From positions 1-64,000 of the forward strand of contig JAWVYS010000012.1 in assembly GCA_033722555.1 (NCBI GenBank): DNA of 64,000 nucleotides. Direction: 5' to 3'. How positions within the stretch are numbered: the stretch's first letter is position 1; every line of letters starts with the position of its first letter. The DNA is from Brumimicrobium sp033722555 (GTDB lineage: Bacteria; Bacteroidota; Bacteroidia; Flavobacteriales_D; Crocinitomicaceae). The notes beneath the pieces are model-generated. The model was not told the origin of the DNA. It searched no databases and saw only the letters and a program-made list of their open reading frames with translations. Position numbers and translations under genes: made by a program. Below are positions 45,001-54,800 of the stretch, piece by piece.

Positions 45001-45034
45001 GAAACCGGTTGGGAATGTCCACCGGTTTTTTTAT
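45001..45034 (+). terminator. Rho-independent terminator
   Basis: Stem aaaccggt (45002-45009) and accggttt (45021-45028), 11-base loop, followed by a T run. Confidence 0.85.
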
Positions 45035-45096
45035 TTCATAAAATGAGGGTTTCGGTTTTAAAGGCTTGAAGGCTGCGGTTAATTTCTCAACCAGAA

Positions 45097-45591
45097 TCAA
45101 CCGACCAATTCATTGATCAGTTCCTCTTTGGTCATTTCTGAGCGGCCATCAATGTCTTCCTCTTTCGCCATGTCATAGAGTTCGTCTTTGTTTTTTTTCT
45201 TCAAAACCTCTTTGTTTCGGCTGATGCCCAGGCTTTTGAATACCTTTTCTTTGGGTAATTCCTCATCCACACGTACTAACTTTTTTTGCTTGTCTTCTGC
45301 AGTAGGGAAACCATTGGGTAACAGAATTTCCCTGAAATGATCGTTATGCTCCATGAAGAAATGAGGCATGGCATTGAAGTTTTCATCATCCTCAAAATCG
45401 ACATAATAAAATTTTCCCTGTGCGATCATATTCTCTTTCTTATCGCTGTAATCAGTATCCGAATAAACGATGATGTCTCCTTTTTTCCCTTCGATAAAAG
45501 CATAGTTGTTTCCGTCGTAGCTCAGTATTTCATTATCCTCGTTGGTTTTAAATAGTTCGAATTTTCCCTCATTCTTTATCTCTGCACTCAT
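45097..45591 (-). CDS. Hypothetical protein with Rho-N/SAP-like C-terminus
   Basis: 164 residues, acidic, no signal. The first about 110 residues are beta-rich with many acidic and aromatic residues (YVDFEDDENFNAMPHFFMEH). The last about 40 (KNKDELYDMAKEEDIDGRSE, then MTKEELINELVG) form a helix-extension-helix like the Rho N-terminal or SAP fold, which often binds nucleic acid. Family otherwise unrecognised. Single gene. Confidence 0.65.
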   Translation of the reverse strand: MSAEIKNEGKFELFKTNEDNEILSYDGNNYAFIEGKKGDIIVYSDTDYSDKKENMIAQGKFYYVDFEDDENFNAMPHFFMEHNDHFREILLPNGFPTAEDKQKKLVRVDEELPKEKVFKSLGISRNKEVLKKKNKDELYDMAKEEDIDGRSEMTKEELINELVG

Positions 45592-45691
45592 TGCTTAAGT
45601 ATTTTGGTTCCTATCTCTTTAAAATATATAAAAAATCCTACAGCTTGCAAAGATTCGGGGTATCGAATCTTGAACGCCTTCAACCAGGCTG

Positions 45692-45725
45692 ACAAAAAAA
45701 AGTCCGGACTGTTGATCCGGACCTT
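45692..45725 (-). terminator. Terminator of the OmpA-like lipoprotein gene
   Basis: Read on the minus strand: stem gtccgga (45722 to 45716) and tccggac (45708 to 45702), 7-base loop, then a T run opposite aaaaaaaa (45694-45701). Confidence 0.8.
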
Positions 45726-45746
45726 TTAATTTAAAATTTAAATACG

Positions 45747-46730
45747 TTATTCACCGAGATATTCCATGATCTCATCGAGGTTTGGTGAAAGAATGATTTC
45801 TGTCCTTCTGTTTTTAGCGCGTCCCTCGGGGGTATCATTGCTCGCTTTTGGTTCGTATTGCCCACGTCCGGACGCTGTTAACCTGTTTGGATCCAGTCCG
45901 TGTGTCTCAGTTAAAATACGAACCATAGCGGTGGCACGTGCAACACTAAGATCCCAATTGTCTTTGTATTTATCTGTGCTAATAGGAACATTGTCCGTAT
46001 GGCCTTCCACGAGGATCTCAAATTCAGGATTTTTCTTAAGTACCTTCGCGAGCTGTGCAAGGGCTTCTTTACCTTTATCTTGAACAGTTGCTTTACCGGA
46101 GGCAAACATCAATTTATCGGACATGGAGACATAAACCTTACCGTCTTTGATCTCTATAGAAAGTTCATCAGCATCAAATCCTAAAAGAGCTTCTCTCAAT
46201 AATCTGTTTAAGCGCTTTGCAATTGAATCTTGCTCAGCAATAATTCTCTCCAGTTCTCTTATTCGTTTTTCGCGCTCTTCAAGTTCCTTCTCTTTAATGG
46301 CTAGCCTACGCTCCTTTTCTTTTAAACGCTCGTCAAAAAGGTAACCCTGATTCAGCTTATCCGTCATCATATCCGAAAAACGTTCACCGAGGTCTACATG
46401 ATCCTTTTTTAGCTGCTCGTGCTTTTCGTCAAGTTCCTGATAATCTTCTTTGAGTTCAGCATAGTCATTTTTAAGCGCGGTATTTTCCTGTACAAGACTA
46501 TCATTCTCAAAGGCAAGTTGCTGGTTCTTTTTAACGAGAAATTCATTCTCCTCTTCCTTGATCTTTACCGTTTCACAAAGTTCATCACGTTCTTCAACTA
46601 CCGCGATTAAACGATTGCTTCCTGCGATATTCCCGGCGGGCTTTTCTTCCCCGCATTTGTAAACGGGTGCGCAGGAGTATAATACGGTCATTCCTATCAG
46701 TGGAATTAAATAGCTTACTTTCATGGTCAT
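45747..46730 (-). CDS. OmpA/MotB-type peptidoglycan-binding lipoprotein
   Basis: 327 residues (start at 46730 or two codons in). Lipobox LYSC near residue 19. Residues 45-185 are a long coiled coil in E, K, L and N. The OmpA C-terminal domain (about 200-327) is intact: LVEGHTDNVPISTDKYKDNW near 243 and ASGRGQYEPKASNDTPEGRA, then NRRTEIIL. It likely spans the periplasm from the outer membrane to the cell wall. Own terminator. Confidence 0.88.
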   Translation of the reverse strand: MTMKVSYLIPLIGMTVLYSCAPVYKCGEEKPAGNIAGSNRLIAVVEERDELCETVKIKEEENEFLVKKNQQLAFENDSLVQENTALKNDYAELKEDYQELDEKHEQLKKDHVDLGERFSDMMTDKLNQGYLFDERLKEKERRLAIKEKELEEREKRIRELERIIAEQDSIAKRLNRLLREALLGFDADELSIEIKDGKVYVSMSDKLMFASGKATVQDKGKEALAQLAKVLKKNPEFEILVEGHTDNVPISTDKYKDNWDLSVARATAMVRILTETHGLDPNRLTASGRGQYEPKASNDTPEGRAKNRRTEIILSPNLDEIMEYLGE

Positions 46731-46951
46731 GCTTAAATATTTTCCTATTCGATACCAAATATAAACAGATTTTCAGTCATTGTGTTTAAACGATATCATT
46801 ATTTAGATCTCCTTCTCTCGTTTACAACTATTTACCGGGATTATGATCCAAAAACCGTAAATTTGATTCATCCCAATAAATTATATTCGGTCTATTCTAC
46901 GACAATGCTAAAAAAAATGTATTTTTGAACCACATTCAATTATTTAAACCT

Positions 46952-47833
46952 ATGATGAATAAACTTATCGTCGCATCCTGTATAGGATTTTTGATGTTCT
47001 CTTGTAAATCAGAAGAAACCGACGCGAAAAAGACCGTTGATATCCAAACTGAAAAGGACACTGTTCCCAGTGAACCTATGCACGAAATTGTATATGCAGT
47101 GCCTTCACCCAGTGAGCAGCATGACCTACTTTATATGCTGGGCGGTGAGGTAAATCCGGCGTATACCAATCCACTTTCCAGAATGTCTGAATATACAACG
47201 CCTGAGGCAAAAGCATTGAATTTTGGAGTGTATCTTTCAGATGCGGCTTATATGATGCGTTTTAAACAAGGAAAAAAGGTTTTTCTGGATTACGTTTCGT
47301 CCCTCGATAAAATGGGGAATGAACTTGACATCTCTCAAGTGTATGGTAAAGATCTGATTAAAGAGGTTGAAGAAGCAGGAGGAGATGCTGAAAAATTATT
47401 CGAGCTTTCTTCTCGCAATTACCTGGAGGTATTCGACCAGATGATAGAAAAGGACAAGGGAAAGGAACTCTCTCTTATTTTGAGCGGTGCATGGATTGAA
47501 ACCATGTATATTCTTTTTGAATCTTCCGGAAAGTTTAACGAACACTTGGAAATTCAGACTTCTATTACGGAGCAAAGAGCTGTTCTCGAAAATCTGATTG
47601 CGTTTGTTTCTGAGTTCAATGAGCATGAATCCGTGAAGGAAATCCAAGGGAAACTTGAGAAAATCCTTGCGAAATATGATGATCTGGACTGCGAGGAAAC
47701 TCAAGCCAGGCTGGAAGATAAAGGAGATAATTCTTTCGTTTTACATGGCGGAACGAGCTGTGTGTTTACAAAAGAGAGTTATAAGGAAATGAAGGATTTG
47801 ATCCGTGAAACAAGAAAATCGATCGTACTTTAA
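46952..47833 (+). CDS. Lipoprotein of unknown function
   Basis: The ATG at 46952 gives about 293 residues with lipobox LMFSC (cysteine near 18). The upstream open frame has no good start. The mature domain is helical and rich in E and K (YVSSLDKMGNELDISQVYGK), no catalytic motif seen. A -7 match TATTTTTG (46920-46927) lies upstream. Followed 11 bases later by another exported protein. Confidence 0.7.
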   Translation: MMNKLIVASCIGFLMFSCKSEETDAKKTVDIQTEKDTVPSEPMHEIVYAVPSPSEQHDLLYMLGGEVNPAYTNPLSRMSEYTTPEAKALNFGVYLSDAAYMMRFKQGKKVFLDYVSSLDKMGNELDISQVYGKDLIKEVEEAGGDAEKLFELSSRNYLEVFDQMIEKDKGKELSLILSGAWIETMYILFESSGKFNEHLEIQTSITEQRAVLENLIAFVSEFNEHESVKEIQGKLEKILAKYDDLDCEETQARLEDKGDNSFVLHGGTSCVFTKESYKEMKDLIRETRKSIVL

Positions 47834-47844
47834 ACTGAAATATT

Positions 47845-48342
47845 ATGCTTAAGATCAATCAATTATTTATCGCTACGCTAATTGTTTTTACTGCTTCCCT
47901 GAGTATGGCCCAGTGTCCTCAGCCCGGTCAGGTATTGAGAGCGGATTATAAAGACGGCTGGGGTGAAAATTCACAGTCTAAAACGGGAACTTTAAGACCC
48001 GGAGATACCTATGAAATGAATTTCATAGCACAACGAGGTTTAAAGTACAGAATTACCATTTTGTCAGGAACAGGTCCTTTTACAGACCAAAATGTCGAGT
48101 TTCAGCTCGTTGGATCAGAAGTGAAGAAGGTTGAACAAAACGGGAAAATGGTGTACAAACGTCAGGAAGTTGTTCTTTATGACAGTGCAAACAAACAGGG
48201 GGATGAGAAAATGTCATTTTCTTCACCGAAAACACAGAAATTAACCTTAAGAATAAAACTGAACGGTGCGGAAGATTCCAAGGCCGTGCAGTGCGTAGTT
48301 GTTTTTGTAGAAACGAAAAGAGAACTGGAGGTAGGATTCTAA
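47845..48342 (+). CDS. Exported protein of unknown function
   Basis: 165 residues, signal peptide ending near LSMAQ (22). The mature part is all-beta with a single-domain look (LRPGDTYEMNFIAQRGLKYR, TQKLTLRIKLNGAEDSK) and two cysteines (near 24 and 154). No family recognised. Lies between the lipoprotein and nrnA in a probable operon. Confidence 0.65.
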   Translation: MLKINQLFIATLIVFTASLSMAQCPQPGQVLRADYKDGWGENSQSKTGTLRPGDTYEMNFIAQRGLKYRITILSGTGPFTDQNVEFQLVGSEVKKVEQNGKMVYKRQEVVLYDSANKQGDEKMSFSSPKTQKLTLRIKLNGAEDSKAVQCVVVFVETKRELEVGF

Positions 48343-48363
48343 TTGAGTAGCGCAAAACAATTT

Positions 48364-49377
48364 ATGCAGACATTCACGGATGAGAAAATTTCTCAACTTA
48401 AAAATTACATACAACAATCGTCGCAAATCATTATCGTAGCTCATAAATCTCCTGACGGTGATTCTGTCGGGAGTTCATTGGGTTTATACAATTACCTGAA
48501 GAAGAAGGGTAAATCATGCACTGTTTGCCATCCCGACCCCGCACCGGAATTTCTTAACTGGATGCCCGGTTTTGAGGATATTCTCAACTTTGAAGAACAC
48601 GAATCAGAAGTAAAAAAGAAATTTGAAAAGACCGACCTCGTCTTTTGTTTGGATTTTAATGAACTTGGGAGACTCGGTTCGGGAATGAAAAACGTCGTTG
48701 AAAGCTCCTCCGCTCCGAGAGTTATGATCGATCATCACCTGGATCCCGCTAATGATTTCAGCCTGACATTTTCTGAAACCTCTTCCTGTTCAACTGCGCA
48801 ACTAATCTATGATTGCATTGATGCCCTCGGAGATAAAAAAATGCTTGATACGAATATCGGTGAACCCTTGTACTGTGGGATAATGACCGATAGTGGATCT
48901 TTTCGTTTTCCAAGTACATCCCCGCACACGCATGAGGTGATTGCAGAACTCATGAAAGCCGGGGTGAAAAACTATAAAATCCATGAAGCGGTATACGACA
49001 ATAATACCCTGGACAGACTAAAGCTCAGGGCGTATGCTATTAATGAAAAAATGGAGATTATTCAGGAATACGACACGGCTATTATTAGCTTGTCAAAAGA
49101 GGAACAAGATCGATTCAATTACATCAAGGGGGACACCGAAGGACTGGTGAATGTAGGGCTTTCAATCAATGGTATTCGCAAATCTATCTTTTGTATGGAT
49201 GGTGACGGAATAATAAAAATATCTTTCCGTTCTAAAGGTGATGATAATCCCGTGAACCAGATGGCATCCAAATATTTTGGGGGCGGAGGTCATGCAAATG
49301 CCTCGGGTGGTAAATGGGATGGAAGCATGGAGGACGCGATCAAAAAATTGAAAGAAGTTTTACCCGAATTCAGCTGA
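48364..49377 (+). CDS. nrnA: DHH-family phosphoesterase (NrnA-like)
   Basis: The ATG at 48364 gives 337 residues. DHH motifs: AHKSPDGDSVGSS (26-38), MIDHHLDP near 121-128, and DHHA1 GGGGHANASGG near 315-325. NrnA-type enzymes digest nanoRNA and dephosphorylate pAp, some cyclic dinucleotide intermediates. Its stop overlaps the next start by one base (TGATG). Confidence 0.88.
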   Translation: MQTFTDEKISQLKNYIQQSSQIIIVAHKSPDGDSVGSSLGLYNYLKKKGKSCTVCHPDPAPEFLNWMPGFEDILNFEEHESEVKKKFEKTDLVFCLDFNELGRLGSGMKNVVESSSAPRVMIDHHLDPANDFSLTFSETSSCSTAQLIYDCIDALGDKKMLDTNIGEPLYCGIMTDSGSFRFPSTSPHTHEVIAELMKAGVKNYKIHEAVYDNNTLDRLKLRAYAINEKMEIIQEYDTAIISLSKEEQDRFNYIKGDTEGLVNVGLSINGIRKSIFCMDGDGIIKISFRSKGDDNPVNQMASKYFGGGGHANASGGKWDGSMEDAIKKLKEVLPEFS

Positions 49378-49904
49378 TGAAATTTGTTTTTTTAATATTG
49401 ATTTTTTGTGGATTATTCATTTCCTGTGAAGAGGAGCATAAACCTGAAGACATTCAGGCACCTGACTGGACAACAGAAAAATCAACCGAACTGAATAAAC
49501 GTTTTGCGCAGGAGGAGGAAATTGGAATTCGCCTGTATTTGAAACAGCGTCCTCAGTGGAAAATGACGGAAACGGGCTCGGGGTTACGGTACTGGATATA
49601 TGAAGATTACGAGGGACCTGTTGCCGAATTGGATGATTTTGTTGATGTGGCTTTTGAGGTTCGTCTGCTCGACGATTCTTTGGTTTATGAATCCGGTCGG
49701 AATGAGGTGAGTACATTTAAGGTGGATAAAAGCGATGTTGAAACCGGTGTTCAGGAAGGAATCAAGTATCTATCCGAGGGTGACAAAGCAAAATTCATAA
49801 TTCCAAGCCATCTCGCCCACGGATTACTCGGAGATCAGCATAAGATCCCACCACTTCAGGTACTCGTAGTGGATATTGAACTCAAAAAAATTAAAAAGCA
49901 ATGA
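49377..49904 (+). CDS. gldI: FKBP-type peptidyl-prolyl isomerase lipoprotein, GldI-like
   Basis: The ATG at 49377 gives 175 residues with lipobox LFISC (cysteine near 16). A short helical segment (EEEIGIRLYLKQRPQW) precedes one FKBP domain (VDVAFEVRLLDDSLVYESGR, then IPSHLAHGLLGDQHKIPPLQ). Position right after a DHH phosphoesterase and this architecture match GldI, a lipoprotein needed for gliding in Flavobacterium. Gliding itself cannot be concluded as no other gld genes are seen. Overlaps the next FKBP gene by 4 bases. Confidence 0.7.
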   Translation: MKFVFLILIFCGLFISCEEEHKPEDIQAPDWTTEKSTELNKRFAQEEEIGIRLYLKQRPQWKMTETGSGLRYWIYEDYEGPVAELDDFVDVAFEVRLLDDSLVYESGRNEVSTFKVDKSDVETGVQEGIKYLSEGDKAKFIIPSHLAHGLLGDQHKIPPLQVLVVDIELKKIKKQ

Positions 49905-50770
49905 GATATTTATTCGTCCTGTTAACATTAGTATTGCTCGAATCATGTGAAGTTGAGGGTGTTAGGGAAACTACGGATAATACAGCAGATTCTCTCCTAA
50001 ACGTTTCGAAGGAAGCAAAGGATAATGTTCTACCACAAAAAGATACTTCATTGATTGAAGAAAAGGAGATAGAAGCATTAACACTCGATAATGGCATCAA
50101 GATCACTTGGTATAAAAAGGGGAAAGGTCGCCCGGTAAAAAAGAATGATCTCATAAAGATAGATTATAGAAATAAACTTGAAGACGGAACCGTTTACGAC
50201 GGAAATCATTTAATACGCCGCCCGTACATTCCCTTTTTCGTGGGTTGGAATCAACAAACACCCGGCTGGGATCTCGCTTTGAATCATTTAAGAGTCGGTG
50301 ATGATGTAGATATCTTTATACCTGCAAATCTTGCTAGAGGTGAAAAAGGGATCAAGGGATTGGTTCCACCGAATGCAAATAATATCCTTTCGATGCGTGT
50401 TTTGGAGATTATGGAACCGACAAAGGTGGTGGATGGGATAAAAATCTGGAAGGTAGCAGAGCGAAAAAATCCTGGCGATTCTGTTGATTTTAAGGACAAG
50501 GTATTCATTGATTATTGGGTGAGTTCAGAGTCCATGCCGCGATATGATAACAGTTATCAGCGAAACCAGCCTTTCGAACTAGTCATGGGTGACGGAAACA
50601 TTGTACCGGGTCTGTATAAAGCACTCCATTTTGCCCGGGAGGGGGATAAGTTGATGATCCACATTCCGTCGGCCGAGGCATACGGGAAAAAGGGCCTGCC
50701 TTCAAAGGTCAAACCGGGGGAAGATATTCTTTACGATCTTTTGGTAACGAAAGTCATTAAAAACGAATGA
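49901..50770 (+). CDS. Tandem FKBP-domain lipoprotein
   Basis: 289 residues, lipobox LLESC (cysteine near 16), then two FKBP domains (about 55-165 and 175-289). Each has the core pattern: VKKNDLIKIDYRNKLEDGTV with LRVGDDVDIFIPANLARGEK, and FKDKVFIDYWV with AREGDKLMIHIPSAEAYGKK. Folds or holds envelope proteins. Starts inside the stop of the GldI-like gene (ATGA), so the two are translated together. Confidence 0.85.
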   Translation: MRYLFVLLTLVLLESCEVEGVRETTDNTADSLLNVSKEAKDNVLPQKDTSLIEEKEIEALTLDNGIKITWYKKGKGRPVKKNDLIKIDYRNKLEDGTVYDGNHLIRRPYIPFFVGWNQQTPGWDLALNHLRVGDDVDIFIPANLARGEKGIKGLVPPNANNILSMRVLEIMEPTKVVDGIKIWKVAERKNPGDSVDFKDKVFIDYWVSSESMPRYDNSYQRNQPFELVMGDGNIVPGLYKALHFAREGDKLMIHIPSAEAYGKKGLPSKVKPGEDILYDLLVTKVIKNE

Positions 50771-50784
50771 TTTCGTAGCGTTCT

Positions 50785-51807
50785 TTAGAATTTCAGTCGA
50801 GCACTTGGACTAACTTCCTGCGAGGAGAAATTACCTTTTAAATAATTGTATCTTCCTGCCATCGCTATCATAGCCGCGTTGTCAGTACAATATTCAAATT
50901 TAGGAATATGGATGGTCCAGTTTCGTTTCATTCCCTCTGCTTTCAATCGTGTTCTTAAGCCGGAATTGGCCGATACACCACCTGCAATAGCGATTTCCTG
51001 AATGTTATGCTCTTCGGTGGCAGCAATCAGTTTGTCCATTAAAATCTCGATGATCGTGTGTTGCAGACTTGCGCAGATATTGATCAGGTTTTTTTCGACA
51101 AACGCTTCATCCTTCTTGGTTTCTCGCTGCAAGAATTGCAATACATTTGTTTTCAGTCCGCTGAAACTAAAGTCAAGTCCGGGAACAGATGGTTTACTAA
51201 AAGTAAATGCATTCGGATCTCCGTCTTGCGCATACTTATCGATCAAAGGCCCACCGGGATAAGGGAGTCCCAGTAATTTCGCGGATTTATCAAACGCCTC
51301 TCCCGCTGCATCATCCTTGGTAGTTCCTATGACTTTCATATCCAGATAATCCTTAACAACCACCAGTTGGGTGTGTCCTCCTGAAACAGTGAGACAAAGA
51401 AAAGGAAAGTTGGGTTTTTTCTTCGTTTCGTCATCTATGAAATGAGCGAGGATATGTCCCTGCATATGGTTTACTTCTATGAGAGGAATGCCAAGTCCCA
51501 GAGCGAGACCTTTGGCAAAAGAGGTTCCTACAATCAGACTTCCCAAAAGACCCGGACCGCGCGTGAATGCAATCGCATCCAAATCGGACTTTGAGATATT
51601 AGCTTTTTTTAACGCAGTATCAACTACGGGCACAATGTTCTGCTGATGAGCCCTTGAGGCAAGCTCAGGAACCACGCCACCATAGATGCGGTGAACATTT
51701 TGGCCCGCTATTTCGTTGGAAAGTATGGACTCATTTTTTAGAACAGCCGCAGAAGTATCATCGCATGACGACTCAATACCTAATATGATGATGTCATTTT
51801 TATTCAA
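50785..51807 (-). CDS. tsaD: tRNA N6-threonylcarbamoyladenosine transferase TsaD
   Basis: 340 residues. Family motifs: LGIESSCDDTSAAV (9-22), metal-binding HMQGHILAH (114-122), FTRGPGLLGSL near 81-91, SGGHTQLVVV near 143 and AIAGGVSANSGLR near 273. Transfers threonylcarbamoyl to A37 of ANN-reading tRNAs. Divergent from tamB with only about 20 bases between. Confidence 0.96.
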   Translation of the reverse strand: MNKNDIIILGIESSCDDTSAAVLKNESILSNEIAGQNVHRIYGGVVPELASRAHQQNIVPVVDTALKKANISKSDLDAIAFTRGPGLLGSLIVGTSFAKGLALGLGIPLIEVNHMQGHILAHFIDDETKKKPNFPFLCLTVSGGHTQLVVVKDYLDMKVIGTTKDDAAGEAFDKSAKLLGLPYPGGPLIDKYAQDGDPNAFTFSKPSVPGLDFSFSGLKTNVLQFLQRETKKDEAFVEKNLINICASLQHTIIEILMDKLIAATEEHNIQEIAIAGGVSANSGLRTRLKAEGMKRNWTIHIPKFEYCTDNAAMIAMAGRYNYLKGNFSSQEVSPSARLKF

Positions 51808-51825
51808 CTTTCGATATCTTTGTTA

Positions 51826-54800
51826 ATGTTGATGACAAAAGTACTTAAAATACTAGGGAAATTTATTCTCACGATCGTTGAGTACAGTTTGATTCTCGTC
51901 ATTTTTCTGGCTTTTGCCATCCGAACCACCCAGTTTCAGACTTTTTTGGGAAAACAGGGAGCTAAATATCTTTCTAATCGTATCGGAGCGAAGGTGGAGA
52001 TTGATGAGATTGGAATCATCTTTTTTGATCGGGTCTATCTTAGTGATCTTTACATTGAAGACCATCATGCCGACACGCTTGCCTTTATTGATGAACTCTA
52101 TGTCAATGTCAGTGATTTCAACCTCGATTATCTGAAATTTGATATAGATAAGGTAGGCCTTGAAAACAGTGTGGTTCGGTTAAGAAAATACAAGGGAGAA
52201 GAAGACCTGAATTTTCAGTTCATCATCGATGCATTCGAAACAGAAAAAAAGGATGAAGAAACACCCCCTTTTGAAGTTAATCTCAGTGAATTGGAACTAA
52301 CCGATATTGATTTCAGTTATACGGATCAAAACAGCAGAAAATCAGATTACGGAGTGGATTTTACAGACCTTAATCTTCGTTCTATTGATTTATTGGCCAA
52401 TGAAATTAAGATTTTACCGGATAATTATAAAGCACTGATAAATAATCTGGCCTTCGAAGAAAAGAGCGGATTGAAGCTTAAAGGATTTAAAACCGCTGCC
52501 CTTTTCAATGACGAAGGATTGCGATTGGGAGCAACGAAACTACGGACGGAAAATTCCAAACTGAATTTCGAATCTTTCAGGCTGATTACTAATAACCTTT
52601 CTGATTTCAGCCATTTTGTTGATTCTGTTTTACTTGAGTCAGATATATCCGAATCTCAGGTTGCTCTTGATGATATAGCACTGTTTGCCCCACAATTGAA
52701 AGGAATGACGGATATCATACGATTGAAAGGTAAAACAAGGAATTCGGTAGCGGATTTAAAAATAGAAGACCTGAATCTGGCATTTGGAAGTGATTCGCAC
52801 ATTTCCGGAACTTTTTATCTTCCCGATTTTGAGCGGTTGGAAAAAGAAGATATCCGACAGTCTATTAAATCCTATAAGATCCTTACAAGCGATCTTGAAA
52901 GTATCAGAATGCCTGACTCGATGGAAGAAAGATTTATCAGGCTGCCCGAGGCTGTTCGTAATCTTGGATATGTGAGTGGATATGATCTGAGGGTAAATGG
53001 AAAGGTTCATGACCTCTGGGTGGATCTTCATACCATGAACACAGGGATGGGGGATGTTAATTTCACAGAGCCTTTCAGGATGGTTAGCGATACAACATTT
53101 GCTTCTTTTGAAATTACTCCACAGGGCTCGACGGGCAGATCAATACTTATCACTGAACTTGAGGTGGGAAGAATCATAGGGTCCTCCGAGGTCGGTGTCG
53201 TAAACGGATCGGTTGGATTGAAGTCAGTACGCTTTGATGAAAAGGGAATACGTGCCCAAAAATTAAACGGTGTATTTGATAATACCGCGCTCTCCGGATA
53301 TAAATACAAATATATTTTTGTTAAAGATCTTGATTATACGCTGAGTCAGAAACGGAATTCTCAGGAGAATAACATTAATGGACTGGTTTACGTGAGGGAC
53401 GAAAACCTGGATTTGACGTTCAACGGTTCAGCATCCTTCGGAAATGAGATTCTTATCAATGCTTTACTGGATATCGAATGTGCTCATTTGTATAAGATTC
53501 ATCCTTCCCTTAAGGAGAGAGGTGAACTTTACGCATCTCTAAAACTATTTGGATCCGGACGTAATTTCAAAACGTTTAGCGGAAGCCTGGAAGTAGACAC
53601 ATTGTTTTATTCTGAGAACGGAGAAAATTTTGCAATTGATCATCTGTTGGCCGATCTAAAACGCACCAAAGAAAAAGATCTTTTTAGCATAAATTCCAAC
53701 CTGATAGATGCCAGAATGGAAGGAAAGGTGGATTTTATGGCCGTAAAGGATAATATTTTGTATCAGATCGCCAGTATTTTCCCTGCCTTTTTGCCTGATC
53801 AACGGGAAGCGAAGGATCCCGACAGTAGTTTTGATTATGAGGTTCACGTTAAACGGATCAATCCGGTTCTCGATGTATTAGTGCCGAAACTTCAGATTGC
53901 GGATAATACTGATATCGTTGGGTCTTATAACGGCGCAAAGAATACCTTCAACCTGAATATTAACTCAAAATACATCGCTTATGCAGAAGGTAAATTTCAG
54001 GAAATCAGTATGACTCAGGAATTTTATAACGACGAACTTCTTGCGCTTTATAAAATAGATTCCATTTATATAAGTGATTCTCTGGCCTTTCAGGAAATAC
54101 ATTTTACAGGACTGGCAGCAGACGGTTTTATGGATTCTCAGCTGATTTTCCATGATACCAAGCACTCCCGATCGAATTTACAGTGGTACACGCATTTTTA
54201 TGATAAAACAGGATTTGAGGTAGATATTCGACCTTCCTATTTTACCATCCGGGATTACAAATGGAACCTGAATCAGGATGCCTACCTTAAATATTCAGAC
54301 GAATGTATTTTGGTGGAGGATTTTAAGCTACAAAAGGAAAATCAGTATATAGCCGTGAACGGCCAGGTTTCAGAATATCCATCAGATCACCTTAACCTCG
54401 ATATCATGAATCTGAACCTGGCAGATGTAAGTGCTTTTATGGGGACAGATATGGATCTGTCCGGAAAAGCAAATATCGTAGGTTATATTTCGGAACCTTT
54501 TGACGATTTCAAATTCTCCGGTGAAGCCATTGTGGAAAATCTTTTCATCAACAAAACAGAAGTGGGAGATATAAGCTTTGCTGCTGATTACCTTTCGGAA
54601 CAGGAACGTATTAAGATGTTCGGTGATATTTTCTTCAAAGGGGAAAAGACTTTCGCTTTTGACGGGCATTATAATCTCGCTAAAAAGGTTGAAAATAAAC
54701 TCGATTTTTCCATGATATTTAGAAATACAGATATATCTGTGGTCAACGAATTTCTGGATCCTGATGTAGTTTCCGGTATCGAAGGAAAGCTCAAAGGTTC

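Noticed and set aside
51815..51832. Leaderless tamB
   Set aside because: The -7 element is present but two ATGs (51826, 51832) surround the predicted start and no -33 element is visible, so the case is too weak to claim.
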